Shown in pieces: positions 49,124 through 60,400 of a stretch of DNA of 64,000 bases (position 1 is its first letter; the number at the start of each line of letters is the position of its first letter). Under the pieces are notes generated by a model. That model was not told the origin of the DNA. It saw nothing but the letters and a program-made list of their open reading frames with translations, and did not search any database. This DNA is from Pseudomonas aegrilactucae (GTDB taxonomy: Bacteria > Pseudomonadota > Gammaproteobacteria > Pseudomonadales > Pseudomonadaceae), in the NCBI RefSeq assembly GCF_019168305.1, contig NZ_JAHTBI010000037.1, positions 62,001 through 126,000 of the forward strand. Direction: 5' to 3'. The position numbers and the translations under genes are program-made.

Positions 49124-49747
49124 ATGTCCAGTCATGTAATCAATGCTGATGCTGCTCATGGTCACGACCATGGGCACGAAGAACACCACGACTCGGGCCA
49201 GATGACCGTATTCGGTTTCTGGCTGTACCTGATGACCGACTGCATCCTGTTTGCGTCGATCTTCGCAGCCTACGCGGTGCTGTCCGGCAATTTTGCCGGC
49301 GGCCCGTCGGGTCATGACATCTTCGAACTGCCGTACGTACTGGCCGAGACCGCGCTGCTGCTGTTCTCCAGTATCACCTTCGGCTTCGCCATGCTGCAGA
49401 TGTACAAGGGCAACAAGAACGGTGTACTGGCCTGGTTGGCCGTCACCTTCCTGCTGGGCCTTGGCTTCATCATCATGGAAGTCAACGAGTTCCACCTGCT
49501 GATCAGCGAAGGCTTCGGCCCGCAGCGCAGCGGCTTCCTGTCGGGCTTCTTCGCCCTGGTCGGCACCCACGGTCTGCACGTGACCGGTGGTCTGATCTGG
49601 ATGGCGGTGATGATGTACCAGATCCAGAAGAAGGGCATCACCGGCTCCGCCAAGACCCGCATGGGTTGCCTGAGCCTGTTCTGGCACTTCCTGGACGTGG
49701 TCTGGATCTGCGTGTTCACCGTTGTCTATCTGCTGGGGGTTCTGTAA
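49124..49747 (+). CDS. cyoC: Cytochrome o ubiquinol oxidase subunit III
   Basis: 207 residues with five membrane helices, after a His-rich N-terminal segment ([15 protein letters not shown]). Signatures include [21 protein letters not shown] and [16 protein letters not shown]; the first is cited here only in part as its family hallmark. It stabilises the oxidase complex and is translated directly after cyoB. Confidence 0.95.
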   Translation: MSSHVINADAAHGHDHGHEEHHDSGQMTVFGFWLYLMTDCILFASIFAAYAVLSGNFAGGPSGHDIFELPYVLAETALLLFSSITFGFAMLQMYKGNKNGVLAWLAVTFLLGLGFIIMEVNEFHLLISEGFGPQRSGFLSGFFALVGTHGLHVTGGLIWMAVMMYQIQKKGITGSAKTRMGCLSLFWHFLDVVWICVFTVVYLLGVL

Positions 49748-50080
49748 ATGGCTAACGCACATAACGAGCACGCCGAGGGCAACCACGGCAGCGTGAAGTC
49801 GTACGCAATCGGCTTCGTGCTGTCGGTGATCCTGACCCTGATCCCGTTTGGCCTGGTGATGTACCCGACCTTGCCAAAAGACATGACCATCCTGATCGTG
49901 GTGGCCTTTGCGGTCATCCAGATCGTCGTGCACCTGTACTACTTCCTGCACCTGGACCGTTCGCCAGAGCAGCGTGAGAACGTCAGCGCCTTCCTGTTTA
50001 CCGGGTTGGTGATTGCACTGTTGGTCGGCCTGTCGCTGTGGATCATGTTCAGCATCCACACCAGCATGATGGCGAAGTGA
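49748..50080 (+). CDS. cyoD: Cytochrome o ubiquinol oxidase subunit IV
   Basis: 110 residues with three membrane helices: SYAIGFVLSVILTLIPFGLV, MTILIVVAFAVIQIVVHLYY (the family hallmark region with FLHLD after it) and a last one around FLFTGLVIALLVGLSLW. It starts on the base after the cyoC stop, so translation is probably coupled. It helps assemble CuB in subunit I. Confidence 0.94.
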   Translation: MANAHNEHAEGNHGSVKSYAIGFVLSVILTLIPFGLVMYPTLPKDMTILIVVAFAVIQIVVHLYYFLHLDRSPEQRENVSAFLFTGLVIALLVGLSLWIMFSIHTSMMAK

Positions 50081-50091
50081 GGTAAGACGGC

Positions 50092-50979
50092 ATGTCCTTT
50101 AAGCACTTTATCCAAATCACCAAACCGGGGATCATTTTCGGTAACGTGCTTTCTGTGGCAGGCGGTTTCTTCCTTGCCGCGCAAGGGCATGTGGACTTCA
50201 TGCTGTTCCTTGCCACGGTGATTGGCACTTCGCTGGTGGTGGCGTCCGGTTGCGTGTTCAACAACTGCATCGACCGTGACATCGACATCAAGATGGAGCG
50301 CACCAAGAACCGTGTGATGGTTCAGGGGCAGGTCTCGCTGAAGATCGCGCTGGCCTACGCCACCCTGCTCGGGGTGGCCGGGCTCGGCCTGCTGTATGTG
50401 CAGGCCAATGCCCTGGCGGCGTTATTCGGCCTGATCGGGTTCATCATCTACGTGGGTTTCTACAGCCTGTACCTGAAGCGCAAATCGGTGCACGGCACCC
50501 TGGTGGGCAGCCTGTCCGGTGCCATGCCTCCGGTGATCGGCTACTGCGCCGTGAGCAACAGCTTCGACCTGGCTGCGTTGACCCTGCTGGTGATGTTCAG
50601 CCTGTGGCAGATGCCGCATTCCTACGCCATTGCGATCTTCCGCTTCAACGACTACCTGGCGGCCTCGATTCCGGTATTGCCGGTCAAGCGTGGCATCCTG
50701 GTGGCCAAGAAGCACATCCTCTGGTACATCGTGGCGTTCCTGGCCGCGACCCTGATGTTGACCATCGGTGGTTATGCGGGCATGAGCTACATGGCCGTCG
50801 CCGCGGCAATGGGCATGTACTGGCTGTACATGGCCTGGACCGGCTACAAGGCTGTGGATGATCGCCTGTGGGCGCGCAAGCTGTTCGTGTTCTCCATCTT
50901 CACCATCACTGCGTTGAGCGTGATGATGTCGCTGGACACCAAGGTGCCGACCGAACTGCTGCTGACCTACGCGCATTGA
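50092..50979 (+). CDS. cyoE: Protoheme IX farnesyltransferase (heme O synthase)
   Basis: 295 residues of the UbiA prenyltransferase superfamily, with about nine membrane helices. The first Asp-rich site is [18 protein letters not shown], the second site appears as [21 protein letters not shown], and the family motif [20 protein letters not shown] is present across two stretches. It makes the heme O that subunit I needs. It starts 11 bp after cyoD and ends before a strong terminator. Confidence 0.95.
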   Translation: MSFKHFIQITKPGIIFGNVLSVAGGFFLAAQGHVDFMLFLATVIGTSLVVASGCVFNNCIDRDIDIKMERTKNRVMVQGQVSLKIALAYATLLGVAGLGLLYVQANALAALFGLIGFIIYVGFYSLYLKRKSVHGTLVGSLSGAMPPVIGYCAVSNSFDLAALTLLVMFSLWQMPHSYAIAIFRFNDYLAASIPVLPVKRGILVAKKHILWYIVAFLAATLMLTIGGYAGMSYMAVAAAMGMYWLYMAWTGYKAVDDRLWARKLFVFSIFTITALSVMMSLDTKVPTELLLTYAH

Positions 50980-50991
50980 TCTGATGTGCTG

Positions 50992-51030
50992 AAAAAAGAC
51001 CCCGGGCCGAAAGGTGCCGGGGTTTTTTTT
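50992..51030 (+). terminator. Rho-independent terminator of the cyo operon
   Basis: CCCCGG (51000-51005) pairs with CCGGGG (51017-51022) around an 11-base loop that can pair further inward. Eight T follow (51023-51030), and six A precede the stem, so it could also work in reverse. It begins 12 bp after cyoE. Confidence 0.9.
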
Positions 51031-51184
51031 GCCTGAACATTCATGCCGAACTGGCGCCGGACAAACAAGGCTGGCAGCAGCGTTCTTTGTACCGGCACTC
51101 CCTCCCAGCGCGGCACCACTCCCTGCTGAATGCCCGCGCCCCGCATTGCTAGCGTGGCAGCTCCCACCTCAAAGGAGCACGCCC

Positions 51185-52312
51185 ATGAGCGTTTTCACTG
51201 TGTACTTCTGCGGCACCGGCTCGCACCGCTTCGATGACCAGAACCCTGATTTCTGGAACGGCGAACTGGTCTCGACCCTGGCCGCCAACGATCAGGGCCG
51301 CGAGTTCGCGCACTGGATCGCCATCGACGGCCCTGGCAGCGGCAACCTGCAGGCCGACGACCTGTTCATCGAAAACAAGGAATACGGCCTCACCGGCACG
51401 CTGTTCGGCGCCGGCTGGGAACAGAACGTCGCCCATGCCCTGCAGGTGATCAAGGGGCGCTGCACCTGGCAGCGCGAAAAGCTCAGCGAGGCCGATTACG
51501 ATCGCCTCAAGTCTGCCGGCGTGCCGATCGAGGACGTGAAGCAAGAGGGCTCCTGGTTCTGGCGCAAGTACGACTACGGCGACCGTGGCGTCACCCCGCA
51601 GCAGTTGCAGGAAGGGATCATCAAGATGTACCGCAAGGACGGGCTGATCCCCAGTCAGGTCAATATCGTCGGCTGGAGCCGCGGCGGTATCAGCTGCCAT
51701 ATGCTGGCCAACGCAATGGCCGAAGACCCGGAGCTGGCCGATGTGCCAGTGAATATCTTCGCCATCGACCCGGTGCCCGGCATCAACAACCTGCAAGCGC
51801 ACCGCCTGCACCTGAAGTCCAACGTCAAGGAGTACGTCGGGTTCTTCTCGCGCGATGAGCGCTCCAAAGGCTTTGCCTGTGTGATCCCCACCACCTACCC
51901 GGACACGCGCACGCATATCTATCCGCTGCCAGGCCGCCATGCCACGCTGGTCGGCAATGCCTCGGCCGATGGCAAAAGCAACGGCAAGGTGGTGCCCGAG
52001 CCTGGTGTGATCGTGCGTCACTTCGCCGAAACCTGCCTGAACCGCTGGGGGGCGACCCTGCACAAGTGCCTGGGCCTGAGCGACCAGCAGGTTGCCGAGC
52101 AGCAGGACGCGATGGACCGTGACGACGCACTGTACGCAGGCATGCGTCGGCATTCCTACACGCTGCTGACCGAGTCGGAGGAAGGGCACCGCTTTGTCCA
52201 TCAGGGGGATGTGAGCAAGGCATTCCCTTACGTGCGCGGGCCCCAGATGTCACCCCAGGTCGGCCTGGATGTGGCTACCTGGCGCTCGGTGTCGTTCGAC
52301 GACATCGGCTGA
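51185..52312 (+). CDS. Putative alpha/beta-hydrolase with GWSRGG nucleophile elbow
   Basis: 375 residues, no signal peptide or membrane helix. The N-terminus MSVFTVYFCGTGSHRFD and the elbow VNIVGWSRGGISCH (nucleophile Ser165) recall DUF2235/Tle1-type hydrolases, which use GFSRG and include type VI secretion phospholipases. A likely acid is Asp195 in FAIDPVPG, and His candidates are in GRHATL or MRRHSYT. No secretion genes or immunity partner lie nearby. ATG 51185 follows AAAGGAGCACGCCC. It stands alone between the cyo terminator and alaC. Function is unassigned; the hydrolase fold is inferred. Confidence 0.6.
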   Translation: MSVFTVYFCGTGSHRFDDQNPDFWNGELVSTLAANDQGREFAHWIAIDGPGSGNLQADDLFIENKEYGLTGTLFGAGWEQNVAHALQVIKGRCTWQREKLSEADYDRLKSAGVPIEDVKQEGSWFWRKYDYGDRGVTPQQLQEGIIKMYRKDGLIPSQVNIVGWSRGGISCHMLANAMAEDPELADVPVNIFAIDPVPGINNLQAHRLHLKSNVKEYVGFFSRDERSKGFACVIPTTYPDTRTHIYPLPGRHATLVGNASADGKSNGKVVPEPGVIVRHFAETCLNRWGATLHKCLGLSDQQVAEQQDAMDRDDALYAGMRRHSYTLLTESEEGHRFVHQGDVSKAFPYVRGPQMSPQVGLDVATWRSVSFDDIG

Positions 52313-52438
52313 TCGACAGGGCAGGGGTGGCAAAATCCACTTTACAGCCACCCCCGCCAAGCCCTATCTTCTGCCTCGGCCACCGCAGTGGCCAACGTCG
52401 CTCGGACGGTTCCGGGCGCTTACGTCCTCGAGGTAACC

Positions 52439-53674
52439 ATGGCTGACCAAGGTTCGCCGCGCCGCTTTGCGCGCATAGATCGTCTCCCCCCTTACGTCTT
52501 CAACATCACTGCCGAGCTCAAGATGGCTGCACGCCGTCGTGGCGAGGACATTATCGACCTCAGCATGGGCAACCCCGACGGGGCCACGCCACCGCACATC
52601 GTCGAGAAGCTGGTACAGGTCGCGCAGCGCGAAGACACCCATGGCTATTCCACCTCGCGCGGCATCCCGCGCCTGCGCCGGGCTATTTCGCGCTGGTACA
52701 AGGACCGCTATGAGGTCGACATCGACCCCGAATCCGAAGCCATCGTCACCATTGGTTCCAAAGAGGGCCTGGCGCACCTGATGCTGGCCACCCTGGACCA
52801 TGGCGACACCGTGCTGGTGCCCAACCCCAGCTACCCGATCCACATCTACGGCGCAGTGATTGCCGGCGCCCAGGTGCGTTCGGTGCCGCTGGTGCCGGGG
52901 GTGGACTTCTTCAACGAGCTGGAGCGGGCGATCCGCGAGTCGATCCCCAAGCCGAAGATGATGATCCTGGGCTTCCCTTCCAACCCCACCGCACAGTGCG
53001 TGGAGCTGGATTTCTTCGAGCGCGTGGTGGCCCTGGCCAAGCAGTATGACGTGCTGGTGATCCACGACCTGGCCTATGCCGACATCGTCTACGACGGCTG
53101 GAAAGCCCCCTCGATCATGCAGGTGCCGGGCGCCAAGGACATTGCGGTGGAGTTCTTCACCTTGTCCAAGAGCTACAACATGGCAGGCTGGCGCATCGGC
53201 TTCATGGTCGGCAACCCGGAGCTGGTCAGCGCCCTGGCGCGGATCAAGAGCTACCACGACTACGGCACCTTCACCCCGTTGCAGGTGGCGGCGATTGCTG
53301 CGCTGGAGGGCGACCAGCAGTGCGTGCGCGATATCGCCGAGCAGTACCGCCAGCGGCGCAACGTGCTGGTCAAGGGCCTGCACGAAACAGGCTGGATGGT
53401 CGAGAACCCCAAGGCCTCGATGTACGTGTGGGCCAAGATCCCTGAACAGTACGCACACCTGGGCTCGCTGGAGTTTGCCAAGAAGCTGCTGGCCGAGGCC
53501 AAGGTGTGCGTGTCGCCGGGGATCGGCTTTGGTGACTATGGCGACGACCATGTGCGCTTTGCCCTGATCGAGAACCAGGACCGCATTCGCCAGGCCGTGC
53601 GCGGCATCCGCCAGATGTTCCGCGCCGATGGCATCGAGGCGCCCAAGGCCGCCAAGCCACCGCGTACGCCGTGA
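52439..53674 (+). CDS. alaC: Alanine transaminase AlaC (class I/II aminotransferase)
   Basis: 411 residues of the fold-type I PLP aminotransferases. The PLP lysine is about residue 244 in [12 protein letters not shown]; the substrate Arg is in [11 protein letters not shown]. Other hallmarks are [18 protein letters not shown] and [12 protein letters not shown], where Asn binds PLP. It converts pyruvate and glutamate to alanine and 2-oxoglutarate. ATG 52439 was chosen since upstream codons do not match the family. A REP-like hairpin follows. Confidence 0.92.
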   Translation: MADQGSPRRFARIDRLPPYVFNITAELKMAARRRGEDIIDLSMGNPDGATPPHIVEKLVQVAQREDTHGYSTSRGIPRLRRAISRWYKDRYEVDIDPESEAIVTIGSKEGLAHLMLATLDHGDTVLVPNPSYPIHIYGAVIAGAQVRSVPLVPGVDFFNELERAIRESIPKPKMMILGFPSNPTAQCVELDFFERVVALAKQYDVLVIHDLAYADIVYDGWKAPSIMQVPGAKDIAVEFFTLSKSYNMAGWRIGFMVGNPELVSALARIKSYHDYGTFTPLQVAAIAALEGDQQCVRDIAEQYRQRRNVLVKGLHETGWMVENPKASMYVWAKIPEQYAHLGSLEFAKKLLAEAKVCVSPGIGFGDYGDDHVRFALIENQDRIRQAVRGIRQMFRADGIEAPKAAKPPRTP

Positions 53675-53679
53675 TACGC

Positions 53680-53727
53680 CGTCGCCGGCAAGGCCGACTC
53701 TGGCAGGCGTCGGCCTTGCCGGCGACG
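53680..53727. repeat. REP-like perfect inverted repeat after alaC
   Basis: Two 19-base arms (53680-53698 and 53709-53727) are exact reverse complements around a 10-base loop. The core GCCGGCAAGGCC matches the second family at 6472. It begins 6 bp after alaC and may end its transcript. Confidence 0.8.
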
Positions 53728-53854
53728 GGTGCGACGATGTCCACCCGTCGGCCACCGATATTTCTTTCACCGCCCCCCTTCTCAACGCCACGCCGAAGCA
53801 TAGAATGATCGCCGGGTTTCTCCCTATAACGATAATTCTCCCCCTCCCCAAATC

Positions 53855-54229
53855 ATGTCCGAAAACAATCCCTGTTTGACTTGCGGTGCCTGCTGCGCGT
53901 ACTTCCGTGTGTCCTTTTTCTGGGGTGAATGCACCTCGGCCGGTGGCGTCGTGCCGGATGAACTGGTGGTGCAGATCAACCCGACCCGGGTGGCAATGAT
54001 CGGTACCGATGCCAAGCCATGCCGCTGCATCGGCCTGGAAGGGGAAATCGGCAAAGGCGTCAATTGCTCGCTCTACGCCCAGCGCTCCAGCCCTTGCCGC
54101 GAGTTCGACGCGGCCTGGGTCAATGGCCAGCCCAACGACGACTGCAACGCCGCGCGCGCCGCCCACGGCTTGCCCCCGCTGGAGGCCAACGAGCCGTTCT
54201 GGCCGGCTGAAGACCCGGAGGTGGCCTGA
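53855..54229 (+). CDS. YkgJ-family cysteine-cluster protein (short form)
   Basis: 124 residues, close to the minimal YkgJ length. The cluster is MSENNPCLTCGACCAYFRVS, with later cysteines in PCRCIGLEG, NCSLYAQRSSPCREFD and DDCNAA. Seven or more cysteines suggest zinc or iron binding; no enzyme activity is known. It is a second member of the same family as the gene at 39880 but without its C-terminal extension. Confidence 0.85.
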   Translation: MSENNPCLTCGACCAYFRVSFFWGECTSAGGVVPDELVVQINPTRVAMIGTDAKPCRCIGLEGEIGKGVNCSLYAQRSSPCREFDAAWVNGQPNDDCNAARAAHGLPPLEANEPFWPAEDPEVA

Positions 54230-54477
54230 CCGTTCGTCGGTTGGCTGACGCTGTAAGTTTGACATCGCCCTTTATCCACGGGGGCTATTGCCAAAGTATT
54301 AACACTATTTGACGTACGACCTTTCCTATAGGGCTCCAGGAAAGCGGCTACACATTCCAGTCAATGGAACCGTAGTCGCCAAGGTCAGGCTTTCGACACT
54401 AGTGTGTAGTTTCCAGGCTTCCCCCTAGCCGGCACGCATTTAAGGACCGAACCGCCTGATCCACGAAGGAGTCACCC

Positions 54478-57400
54478 GTGGATAGACGTGCCGTCACCCT
54501 TTCGCCCGCCCGTGTTCGCCCGTTGTCGCTGGCCGTGAGCCTGGCGACCGCCGGGGTTGCGTTGACCCTGTTCAGTTTGCCGGCCGATGCTGCCTGTGTG
54601 GTGGCGGGCTCGACGGTGACCTGTACCGGCACGCCGGTATTGGGGCTGCCCAACGCCTATAGCAGTGCCACCAACGGCCTGACGCTGGAGCTGGCGGCGG
54701 GCTCGCAGCTCAATGCGCCCCTGCTGGGCACGGCAGTGAACCTGACCGGCAACAACATCACCCTGAACAACCGCGGCACCATCGACCCGGCGTTCCTGGG
54801 GATACTGGGCGGGCTCAGTTCCGGGGTGAAGATCGGCAATGCGGCGGCCAGTACGGTCAGCATCACCAATTTCAGTGGCGGCGTGATCAAAGGCACCACC
54901 GGCTTGCTCAGCGCCAGCCTGCTCAACCTCAACGGCCTGGCCCTGAGTGTGCAGAACGGCAGCGGGGGTGTGACCACGCTGCTCAACAACGGCAGCATCG
55001 GCTCCTCCAACATCGTCGGCGTCAGCGTGCTGGCCGCTGACGCCCCGGTGGTCGCGGTGTATGGCGGCGGCAGTGTCAACATGACCAACACCGGGACCAT
55101 TACCGGCCGCGTGGCGTTCCAGGCATCGGGTACGACCACTGGCAACACCTTCACCAACAGTGGGACGATCACCGGTGGTGTGTCGATGGGGGCGAACTCC
55201 ACCAACCGCTTCAACGCGATTGCAGGTTCCAGTGTCAGCGCGGGCGCGGGTGTCGGCGTCAACCTGGGGGTCGCCAGCATCGACCTGCTGTACGCCCCCA
55301 CCGGGCTGGTCGATGGCGGCGCCGGCGGCAACAATACCCTGGCGCTGCAGAACGCCATTGGCGGGGGGACGGGCACCACCGGCGACGGCGCGATTTCTGC
55401 GGCCAACTACGTCAATTTCAACAACCTGGTGGTGCAGAGCGGTACCTGGACCTTGTCCGGCGCATTGACCGGGATCACCAGCACCAGCCTCAACGGCGGT
55501 GCACTGGTATTCGACAATGCCTCGACGTTCGGCAGCGGCACCATCGCCGTCAATGGCGGTGCGCTTGGTGCGGGGGCGGCAAACCTGTCATTGGGCAATG
55601 CCATCGGTGTGAGCGCCGGTGGCCTCAGCCTCATCGGCGACAACAACCTGACCCTCAACGGCATCGTCAGCGGTACGGGCGGGCTGACCAAGACGGGCGC
55701 AGGCACCCTGAGCCTGAATGCAGCCAACACCTTCCTTGGCGGCACCGTCCTCAATGGCGGTGTGCTGTCGCTGGCCAGCGCTGCGGCGCTGGGCACCGGT
55801 GCCCTGAGCGTCACGGCCAACAGCAGCCTGCAAGGCACGGTGCCACTGGTGCTGGCCAACGCCGTGCAACTGACGGCGGCACTGAGCCTGCCTGGCAGCA
55901 ACGCGCTGACCCTGGGCGGGGTGATCAGCGGCACCGGCTCGCTGAACAGGACCGGTAGCGGCGACCTGACCCTCAATGGCGCCAACACCTATCAGGGCGG
56001 CACCACCGTCGGCGGCGGTACCCTGACGCTGGGCAACAGCGCGGCGCTGGGCAGCGGCGCGCTGAACGTGACTGGCGTTTCCAGGCTGGCCACCAGCAGC
56101 CCCATGACCCTGGGCAACGCGATCAACCTGGGCGCCAACCTGAACTTCACAGGTGCCAGCAACCTGGTGCTCGAGGGGGCCATCGGTGGCACCAGCGGCC
56201 TGATCAAGAACGGCCCGGGCAGCCTGACCCTCAATGGCAGCAATACCTATCAGGGCAGCACCACTCTGAGCGGCGGCACGCTGATCGTCGGCAGCAACAC
56301 GGCGCTGGGCAGCGGCGTACTGAATGCGCAGAACGGCACATCGCTGGACGCCAGCAGCGCCGTTGCGCTGGGCAATTCCATCAGCCTGACCGGTGTACTG
56401 ACGGTGGTTGGCAGCAATGATCTGGCCCTGACCGGCAATATCATCGGCAGCGGCGGGCTGACCAAGAATGGCGATGCCACGCTGACCCTGTCGGGTATCA
56501 ACCTTCAATTGGGCAACACGCTGCTCAATGACGGCCGCCTGATCCTGGGCAGCGACCAGGCCCTGGGCCTGGGCTCCCTGGTGGCCGCGGATGGCACCAC
56601 CCTCGACAGCAGCCAGGATGTCACCGTGGGCAATTCGGTGTCGCTGGCAGGCAACCTGAACATCGGTGGCCCCCGCGACATCACCCTGCTGGGCCTGGTC
56701 AATGGTGCAGGCAGCCTGACCAAGCATGGGGCGGGCAACCTGATCCTCAATGGCGCCAACAGCTATCAGGGCGGCACCACCCTGAAGGCCGGCACCCTGA
56801 CCGTGGGTGATGCCACCGCACTGGGCAGCGGCGCGTTGACGGTCAGCGGCGCTTCGACCCTGGCCAGCAACACGGCGCTGGCCCTGAACAACGCCATCGG
56901 CCTGGGGGCCGACCTGACGGTGGCCAACAGCACCGCGCTGACCCTGGGGGGCGACATCAGCGGCACCGCCGGCCTGATCAAGACGGGGGCCGGTGTGCTG
57001 ACCCTCAGTGGCGACAACACCTACGAAGGCGGCACGGCGCTGAATGCGGGCGGCCTGCTGCTGACCTCGGCCACGGCATTGGGCAGCGGCACGCTGACCG
57101 CTGCCGGTGCGACCACGCTGGACACCAGCACCGCACTGACCCTGGCCAACGCCCTGGAACTGACCGGCAGCCTGAGCCTGATCGGTGCACAGAACCTGGC
57201 GCTGACAGGCGTAATCAGTGGCGCGGGTGGCCTGGTCAAGAGCGGTACCGGCGACCTGACCCTGAGCGGCAACAATACCTATCAGGGCGATACCCTGCTG
57301 GGTGCCGGCACGCTGATTGTCGGCAGCGATAGCGCCCTTGGCGTCGGCACCCTGCGCACCAGCACCAGCACCACGCTGGATGCCAGCACCGCAGTGGTGC

Positions 57401-60400
57401 TCGGCAATGCGCTGGATATCGTCGGCAACCTGAACATCGGCGGCACGGCCGACCTGACCCTCGATGGGGTGATCACCGGCCCCGGCGACCTGACCAAGAG
57501 CGGCGCTGCGACCCTGACCCTCAACGCCAGCAACCTGTACGCCGGCGAGACCCTCCTGACTGCCGGCACGTTGGTGCTCGGCAACAACAACGCGCTGGGC
57601 AGCGGCGTGCTGTCGGTCACCGGCGCCTCGACCCTGAGCAGTGGCGACAGCGCAGTGGTGGTGAACAGCCGCATCGGCCTCAACGCCAACCTCACCGTCG
57701 ACGGCAGCAACGACTTCGGCCTGAGCGGCGCAATCAGCGGCAACGGCCAGTTGATCAAGGCCGGCACCGGCAACCTGACCCTGAGCGGCGTCAACACCTA
57801 CAGCGGTGGCACCGCACTGAGTGGCGGCACCTTGTCCGTCGGCAACAACGCTGCGCTGGGCAGCGGCGCCCTGACCGCCACGGGCACCAGCACCCTGAAA
57901 AACACCCAGTCGATTGCGCTGATGAATACCATCGTGGTGAACGGCGACCTGACCCTCGACACCGCAAGCAACCTGACCCTGGGCGGGCTCATCAGCGGTA
58001 CAGGCAACCTGATCAAGGCCGGCGCCCAGGAACTGGTGGTGTTCGGCAACAACACCTTCAGCGGCACACTCGATATCGCCCAAGGCATGGTGACGACCTT
58101 GAATGCCAACGCACTGGGCAACCCCGCCAGTGTCAACCTGGGCAGCGGCACCGACCTGAACCTGAACGGCAACACCAGCATCGGCGCACTGACTGGCAGC
58201 GGCACCACCAACATCGCGCTGGGCAACACGCTGAGCCTGGGCAGTACCAACCTGGACAGCGTGTTCGCCGGTGCATTCGTCGGCTTTGGCCGGCTGAACA
58301 AGGTGGGCAGCGGCGTACTCGAGCTCAGCGGGGTGAGTACCCTCGGTGGCACCAGCCAGGTCAGTGCCGGTACGCTCAACGTGTCGGGCACCCTGAATGG
58401 CGGCGGCCTGACGGTCACCAACGGCGCGACCCTCACCGGCAGTGGTGGCCTCGGTGGGCTGGTCAGCATCGGCAACGGCGGGCACCTGGCCGGCACCAGC
58501 GGGACCCAGTTGAGCCTCGGTTCGCTGGTGCTGGCACCGAACGCCAACATCGACGTGGCATTGGGCTCACCGGTGACCGGCGCCACCTCGCTGTTCAAGG
58601 TGGCCGGCACCCTGACCCTTGACGGTACGCTGAACATCACCGATGACGGTGGCCTGGGCAATGGTATCTATCGCCTGTTCGACTACACCTCGCTGGTCAA
58701 CAACGCACTGAGCCTGGGCAGCCTGCCGGGCAGCGTGACACCGGGCGAGCTGCAACTGCAGACCGCCATCGCCGGGCAGGTCAACCTGCTGATCAACTCG
58801 CCCAACCTGATTGTGCAGTTCTGGGACGGTGCGGGCGTGGTGCCCAATGGCACGGTGGAGGGCGGCTCCGGCACCTGGAACAGCAGCGCTACCAACTGGA
58901 CCGAGCTGAACGGTGGGGTCCAGGACATCTGGCTCGGTCAGTTCGCCGTGTTCCAGGGCGCGTCGGGTGTGGTCACCGTGGAAGGCAGCCAGACCACCAA
59001 CGCACTGCAGTTCATCACCGATGGCTACACACTGGTCGCAGGTACCGGCGGCGAGCTCACTGCCATCAATGGCAACAGTGGCAGCTTCGCGGTGCGGGTC
59101 GACCCGAACGTGACCGCCACCCTCGACCTGCCCATCAATGGCACGGGCACCCTGGCCAAGCTCGACACTGGCACCCTGGTGCTCAATGGCGTGAACGGCT
59201 ATACCGGCGGCACGGCTCTCAACGGCGGCACGCTGATCGTCGGCAACGACAGTGCGCTGGGCAGCGGCACCCTGACGGCGGCCGCCGGCACCACCCTGGA
59301 CAGCAACACGGTGGTCAGCCTGGCCAATGACGTGAGCCTGCTCGACCAACTGCGCATCGGTGGCAGCAATGCTCTCACGCTCGGTGGCGATATCAGCGGC
59401 ACTGGCGGCCTGCTCAAGGCCGGCGCGGGCACTCTGACGCTCAACGGCGACAACACCTACGTCGGGCCGACGGCGCTGAATGCCGGCAAGCTGGTGCTGG
59501 GCAGCGACACCGCGCTGGGCGCAGGCGCCCTCACCGCGGCGGCGGGCACGCAACTGGACACCCGTACTGACCTGACGCTGAGCAATGTACTCAACCTGGC
59601 CGGTGACCTGACCCTGCTCGGCAGCAACGACCTGACCCTGGACGGGCTGGTCAATGGTGCCGGCACCCTGATCAAGCAGGGCGCCAGCAACCTCACCCTC
59701 AACGCCACCAATGGCTTTACCGGCGGTACCGACCTGCAAGCCGGTACCCTCACGGTCGGCAACGCCGGGGCACTGGGCAGCGCAGCGCTCACCGTCAGCG
59801 GCGCCTCCAGCCTGGTCAACAGCGGTGCACTGTCGCTGGCCAACGACATCGTGCTCAATGCCGGCCTTAGCCTGCCGGGCAACAATGACCTGACCCTCGC
59901 CGGTGTGATCAGCGGTGCCGGTGGCCTCAGCCACAGCGGCACGGGCGGCCTGACCCTTGCCGGCGCGAACACCTACACCGGCGGCACCCAGCTGGGCACC
60001 GGCGACCTCACCCTGGGCACCGGTGGGGCACTGGGTACGGGCGCCCTGAGTGTCAACGGCACCTCGACCCTGACCAATACCAGCGCCATGAGCGTGGCCA
60101 ACGCGGTGGACGTCGGCGGCACCCTGGATGTGGCCGGCACCAGCAACCTGAACCTGGCGGGCGTGCTCAGCGGCAGCGGCATCCTCAACAAGAACGGCCT
60201 GGCCAACCTCACGCTCAGTGGCAACAACACCTTCAGCGGCATCCTCAACATCCTGTCCGGCAGCCTCAGCACCGTGGGCAACAATGCGCTGGGCAACCCT
60301 GCCGAGCTCAACCTGGGCAGCGGCGCCACCCTCAATCTGGGCGGCAACACCAGCCTGGCTGAGCTTGCCGGCGACGGTAGCGTGAAGGTCGCGACAGGCA

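Noticed and set aside
54230..54477. Housekeeping promoter for the autotransporter
   Set aside because: TTGACG near 54310 and TATAGG nearby have a spacing of only 12 bases; no convincing -35/-10 pair was found in this 248-bp gap.
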